A stretch of 43,684 nucleotides of DNA, from assembly GCA_023511655.1 (NCBI GenBank), contig JAIMBB010000014.1, positions 1 through 43,684 of the forward strand. The letters run 5' to 3'. A program made the position numbers and the translations under genes. How positions within the stretch are numbered: the stretch's first letter is position 1; every line of letters starts with the position of its first letter. Below are positions 40,812 through 43,684 of the stretch, piece by piece. The notes beneath the pieces are model-generated. The model did not search any database. It had not been told where the DNA came from and saw only the letters and a list, made by a program, of their open reading frames with translations. Source of the stretch: Anaerolineae bacterium. GTDB taxonomy: Bacteria; Chloroflexota; Anaerolineae; J036; Brachytrichaceae.

Positions 40812-42968
40812 CTATGGTAAAGATGCGCCCTGATGCAAGACCAGCGGCAGGGAGATGCGAAAGGGAGCATCCTGCCCCGCTGTGGTGAGATGCAAGAGAT
40901 GAATAGAGTAGGGCGGGAAAGCCCGTGTCACCGTTGAAGTAGAAACAACGAACGTCTCCGGCCCTTCGTTCAGGGCGTCTGAAGGATTGCTGCTGCTGTT
41001 GTAGGTGACCAATTGTGCCCACAGACTGCTCCCCTCTACTTTCCATACGCGGCCGCCCTTAACCGGGCCGAAGCCGTTGACGACAATCGTAGCGGTGATC
41101 GGTGAATTGGTTTTGTTGATCGCCAGCAGCGAGACTGTGTCGGTGTTCAGCCGTCCAGCGTAAACGCTTAGTTGCGTGGCGGCGGAGAGGGTGGAGGTCG
41201 CCGGGACCATCTGCGCCCCGAAACGCGCCCACAGGGGATAGACGTAATATTGCGGCGCGCGGTAGTAGTTGTTGTCCTCGTGCATCAGGCCGTATTCGGT
41301 GCCGTTTCCTGCGCGGCCATTGGCCAGGTCCCATTGCGCCAGGATAGGGATCCCGTGTCGGGCGGCCTGGCCGATGGAGTCGGCCAGGAAGAGAGCGTTC
41401 ACGACGCGCGTCATCAGCTGGTTGTTGTCCTGATCCTGCACCGATACCAGGTTGAATTCGGTGACGGCGATCGGCGCCTGCCGGCCGCCGGCATAGGTGT
41501 TGAAGGCGTCACGAATGGCGCCTACGAAAGCGGGCCAGTGGGATGACGGATTCGCCAGCGCGTCTGCGGGGTTAGCCGGCGGCTGGAAGTATGCATAGGG
41601 GTGCACGATGTAAAAATCCAGGTTCTCGCCGGCCGCCGAGATGACACGACTGCCCCAGCCGGCAAACGTATGCCAGGCGCTTTGACCGTCATTGGGAGTG
41701 CCCGGCCATTCGTAACCCACAGCCCCCACCTGGATGGTCGAGTCAACAGACTTCATCGCCTGACGGAATTCCAGATAGCCCTCGCGGCGGCTCGCGCCGC
41801 TGCCCTTGCCGTACACATACTCGTAGCCATCGCACGTCCAGATATGCTCCCAGCCCCACGTTTGGCAGAGGGCGCCTCCGGTTTCGGGCTGGCTGCCATA
41901 CACCTCGTTGCCCACTTCCCAAAAGCGAATGCCGACCGGTTCGGGGTGGCCGGCCGCCGCCCGCAGCGCTGCCCAATGGCCAACGGTGTACCAGTTCGTC
42001 CCGCGGATGTCCACGCCGATGACGCGGGTATCGGTGATGGCGCCGTTAAAGTAGGCGACTGCCGCCGCCGCCTCTTGGGCCGTCCCGTTAGGGCTGACCG
42101 TCCACATCCCTTCCATCCCTGTCGCTTTGAGAAAGGCGATGAAATCGCGCGGCCTGGACGCCCAGGATTGCCATCCGACGCCGCAATTCAAGCGTCCGGA
42201 GGCGTTTTGACCGAGTTCGCAGCTCAGCCAGCCGTATTCGTTGCTCCAGCTCCCGCCGGGCATGCGCAGCATCGTCAGGCCAGAGGCGCGGGTGCGCGCG
42301 CGAAAGGTGGAGTCGTTGAAACGGTTCGGCCCCAGCCAGGCAGGCAAGTTGCTGGCGCGCAGATACGAGCTGACTGGTGTGATCGGACCACCGGCCTGGA
42401 TAGCAATTGTTGCCGTCAAGACTTCCCCGCCGTTCCCTTGCCGACTTACCAGGCGGATGTCGTCTACGTAAAAGGTCGGCTGGATGCTGCCGGTGCCGTC
42501 CATCAGGTTCAGGCGCTTAATCACTGCGGGATTGCCCAGCGAACTGAGGGTGATGGTAAAGGGCGTCCAGACGCCAGCGGGCACGTTCAGTGCTTGCATC
42601 GGGGTCTCTCCGCCGATATCGGATTGCTGGATGAAGAAGTGGAGCGATCGTGTGCCTGTGACGCCGCCGTGGGCCCAGAAGGTCACGGCACTGTAGTCCG
42701 TGCCGTTGAGTGGGGAATCGTAGCGCAGGGAAAGACCGGCCCATCCTTGCTGAAAGGACACAGCGATGGAGCGTGTGCCGCGCGCAGGCGTCGAATTGGC
42801 AAAGTCAACGGCGCTGTTCCACGACCAGTTCTGCCAGCCGACGGCCAGCGCGTCGTCGTAGACGGCCGTGTTGGCCTGGGCATCGAGATGGTGGGGATGA
42901 GGGAACGGCGCCAGCCCGCCCGTCAAAAGCACCGAAATGGACAAAGAAATCAAGATGTGCTTGTGCAT
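40812..42968 (-). CDS. Secreted glycoside hydrolase, clan GH-A (arabinofuranosidase/GH51- or GH39-like)
   Basis: Exported 718-residue enzyme. The signal peptide is followed by a beta-sandwich carbohydrate-binding-like domain (~35-175: GWQNWSWNS, LHFFIQQSD, PTFYVDDIRL). The catalytic TIM barrel (~190-560) has the GH-A acid/base Glu355 in RFWEVGNEVYGS and the nucleophile Glu504 in IAVTEFNL. MLRMPGGSWSNEYGW near the barrel start resembles GH51 arabinofuranosidases. A C-terminal beta domain (~590-690) follows, and the tail is FRISLPLVLHQGASLP. ATG 42968 is chosen, with AGGAAAG upstream; an ATG eight codons earlier is possible. Substrate is likely a plant or mat polysaccharide, but the family assignment is not certain. 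Confidence 0.82.
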   Translation of the reverse strand: MHKHILISLSISVLLTGGLAPFPHPHHLDAQANTAVYDDALAVGWQNWSWNSAVDFANSTPARGTRSIAVSFQQGWAGLSLRYDSPLNGTDYSAVTFWAHGGVTGTRSLHFFIQQSDIGGETPMQALNVPAGVWTPFTITLSSLGNPAVIKRLNLMDGTGSIQPTFYVDDIRLVSRQGNGGEVLTATIAIQAGGPITPVSSYLRASNLPAWLGPNRFNDSTFRARTRASGLTMLRMPGGSWSNEYGWLSCELGQNASGRLNCGVGWQSWASRPRDFIAFLKATGMEGMWTVSPNGTAQEAAAAVAYFNGAITDTRVIGVDIRGTNWYTVGHWAALRAAAGHPEPVGIRFWEVGNEVYGSQPETGGALCQTWGWEHIWTCDGYEYVYGKGSGASRREGYLEFRQAMKSVDSTIQVGAVGYEWPGTPNDGQSAWHTFAGWGSRVISAAGENLDFYIVHPYAYFQPPANPADALANPSSHWPAFVGAIRDAFNTYAGGRQAPIAVTEFNLVSVQDQDNNQLMTRVVNALFLADSIGQAARHGIPILAQWDLANGRAGNGTEYGLMHEDNNYYRAPQYYVYPLWARFGAQMVPATSTLSAATQLSVYAGRLNTDTVSLLAINKTNSPITATIVVNGFGPVKGGRVWKVEGSSLWAQLVTYNSSSNPSDALNEGPETFVVSTSTVTRAFPPYSIHLLHLTTAGQDAPFRISLPLVLHQGASLP

Positions 42969-43087
42969 TGCCCTTTGCTTTCCTGCGTTCATAAAGACCG
43001 TTTGGTGACGGCATCGTAGGTCGGCCCGTCGTGCGGCCTGCCCAAGCGGCGCTCGCCGTGGTTGGTGCCGCTGGACGCGTTGGAGGC

Positions 43088-43540
43088 CTACGGCACTGGT
43101 GTGCTGTTCCCCGCGTCCGGGTGATACAGCCTACCGTTTTCGCCTTGGGTGTGAGCCGCGCGCCCGACTTGGGCGTCTGAGGTCAAATCGGCTTCCAATT
43201 CTTCCAGCGCATCAACGCCGCCCTGGGCATAAGCAAGCCATGGCATAGCTGGTTGCTTACGTGCACGCTGCGCGACCAGATTACCTCGCCAGCGCGCCAA
43301 CTCTGCCTTCAGTGCCGCGCTGATCTCCTCGAGCGAGTTCACCGCGCTGCTTCTCAATTGCCGGCGCAGGTTGTTCAGTGCAACCAGGCGTCCTTCAGCA
43401 TATTTCAAGCCGCCCGTCACACGACCATCTTTGTGAATCTGGCAGGCGGTTGCGCTGCCCAGTTCGTCACGCATCTGGCACTCCGCCGCGGCGATGGCAC
43501 GCTCAAGAATGGTATTCAAGTCCTCGACATCCGTGCTCAT
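43088..43540 (-). CDS. Small hypothetical protein
   Basis: 150 residues, not recognised. The N-terminal ~100 residues are predicted to be helical (DLNTILERAIAAAECQMRDEL, GGLKYAEGRLVALNNLRRQL, SLEEISAALKAELARWRGNL) and include a Gly-Gly-x-x-Tyr-Ala-x-Gly repeat-like pattern (GGLKYAEGRL and, later, LAYAQGGVDAL). There is no signal peptide or membrane segment. The C-terminus (VGRAAHTQGENGRLYHPDAGNSTPVP) looks disordered. Codon use fits its neighbours, so it is probably a real gene. It lies between the secreted glycosidase and the repeat at 43558. Confidence 0.6.
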   Translation of the reverse strand: MSTDVEDLNTILERAIAAAECQMRDELGSATACQIHKDGRVTGGLKYAEGRLVALNNLRRQLRSSAVNSLEEISAALKAELARWRGNLVAQRARKQPAMPWLAYAQGGVDALEELEADLTSDAQVGRAAHTQGENGRLYHPDAGNSTPVP

Positions 43541-43557
43541 CGTGATCTAGTGAAGTT

Positions 43558-43590
43558 AGAAACCAGGTTTCTTCAAGAAACCTGGTTTCT
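43558..43590. repeat. Palindromic repeat copy C
   Basis: AGAAACCAGGTTTCTT (43558-43573) and AAGAAACCTGGTTTCT (43575-43590) are perfect 16-nt arms around one C. This is the longest copy of the family found at 32996 and 36597. It lies between the hypothetical gene and the end of the next gene on the minus strand, so it can act as a terminator for that gene. Confidence 0.85.
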
Positions 43591-43620
43591 GTTTGCGTTT
43601 CTGTTGGCGCCTGTTTCCCG

Positions 43621-43684
43621 TTACTTCGCGCCCACGCCCAGCGCGGCGTGCGCTGCAGCCAGCCGCGCAATCGGCACGCGGAAG
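43621..43684 (-). CDS. C-terminal end of a gene cut by the window edge
   Basis: On the minus strand the frame entering from the right edge reads FRVPIARLAAAHAALGVGAK and stops at TAA (43623-43621), 30 nt before the palindromic repeat. Twenty residues are too few to identify the protein. Confidence 0.4.
   Translation of the reverse strand, partial: FRVPIARLAAAHAALGVGAK

Noticed and set aside
41601-43019. 472-codon plus-strand frame opposite the glycoside hydrolase
   Set aside because: Antisense to a gene with signal peptide and GH-A catalytic residues; its own translation has no domain.

Overview
The window is a GC-rich, gene-dense bacterial segment with almost no spacer DNA. Gene content and style point to a member of Chloroflexota, probably an Anaerolineae-like lineage from a microbial-mat metagenome. 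The clues are secreted proteins ending in a short hydrophobic-Pro-hydrophobic tail, an HTH-STAND-TPR regulator, coiled-coil DUF3782-like proteins, Uma2 genes and short palindromic intergenic repeats. This placement is inference; no rRNA or tRNA gene is present to confirm it. The first ~585 bases look like an acidobacterial TonB-dependent receptor fused in frame to an oligopeptide-binding protein, most simply a chimeric contig end.

Layout. 1-7.8 kb: an Opp-type peptide importer (binding protein, OppB, OppC, a broken Uma2 gene, OppD, OppF). 7.8-9.9 kb (minus): an M20 dipeptidase and a membrane-anchored methyltransferase. 10-13.7 kb: recJ and mutL. 13.7-18.1 kb (minus): aldo/keto reductase, PfkB sugar kinase, family 2 glycosyltransferase and a neutral-ceramidase-like protein. 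18.2-20.7 kb: radA and galE. 20.7-22.9 kb (minus): a coiled-coil nuclease-like protein and a CrtC/AttH lipocalin-like protein. 22.9-31.5 kb: DUF547 protein, S9 peptidase, pxpA-pxpB-pxpC (5-oxoprolinase), a short-chain dehydrogenase, guaA and a membrane protein. 31.6-33.0 kb: an AhpD-like peroxidase with an in-frame UGA, divergent from msrA. 33.0-43.1 kb: a large STAND/TPR regulator, then three secreted proteins (one unknown, a multidomain metzincin protease, a clan GH-A glycoside hydrolase). The window closes with a small hypothetical gene and the tail of another gene.

How it fits together. Peptide import, M20 and S9 peptidases, 5-oxoproline recycling, and secreted protease and glycosidase suggest a heterotroph living on proteins and polysaccharides. 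recJ, mutL and radA form a repair cluster; msrA and the AhpD-like gene form a small oxidative-stress pair.

The strongest single signal is the AhpD-like gene at 31594-32193 (minus). An in-frame UGA stands exactly where the second Cys of the family CxxCxxxH motif belongs, and a two-part stem-loop follows at SECIS-like distance, so it is a strong candidate selenoprotein. Also notable: a recurring TAnnnT box 6-10 nt before start codons that lack a Shine-Dalgarno (leaderless transcription), a shared C-terminal motif on the three secreted proteins, and a palindromic repeat family, one copy of which supplies the stop codon of the STAND regulator. All calls come from reading the sequence and translations by eye; no database search was run.
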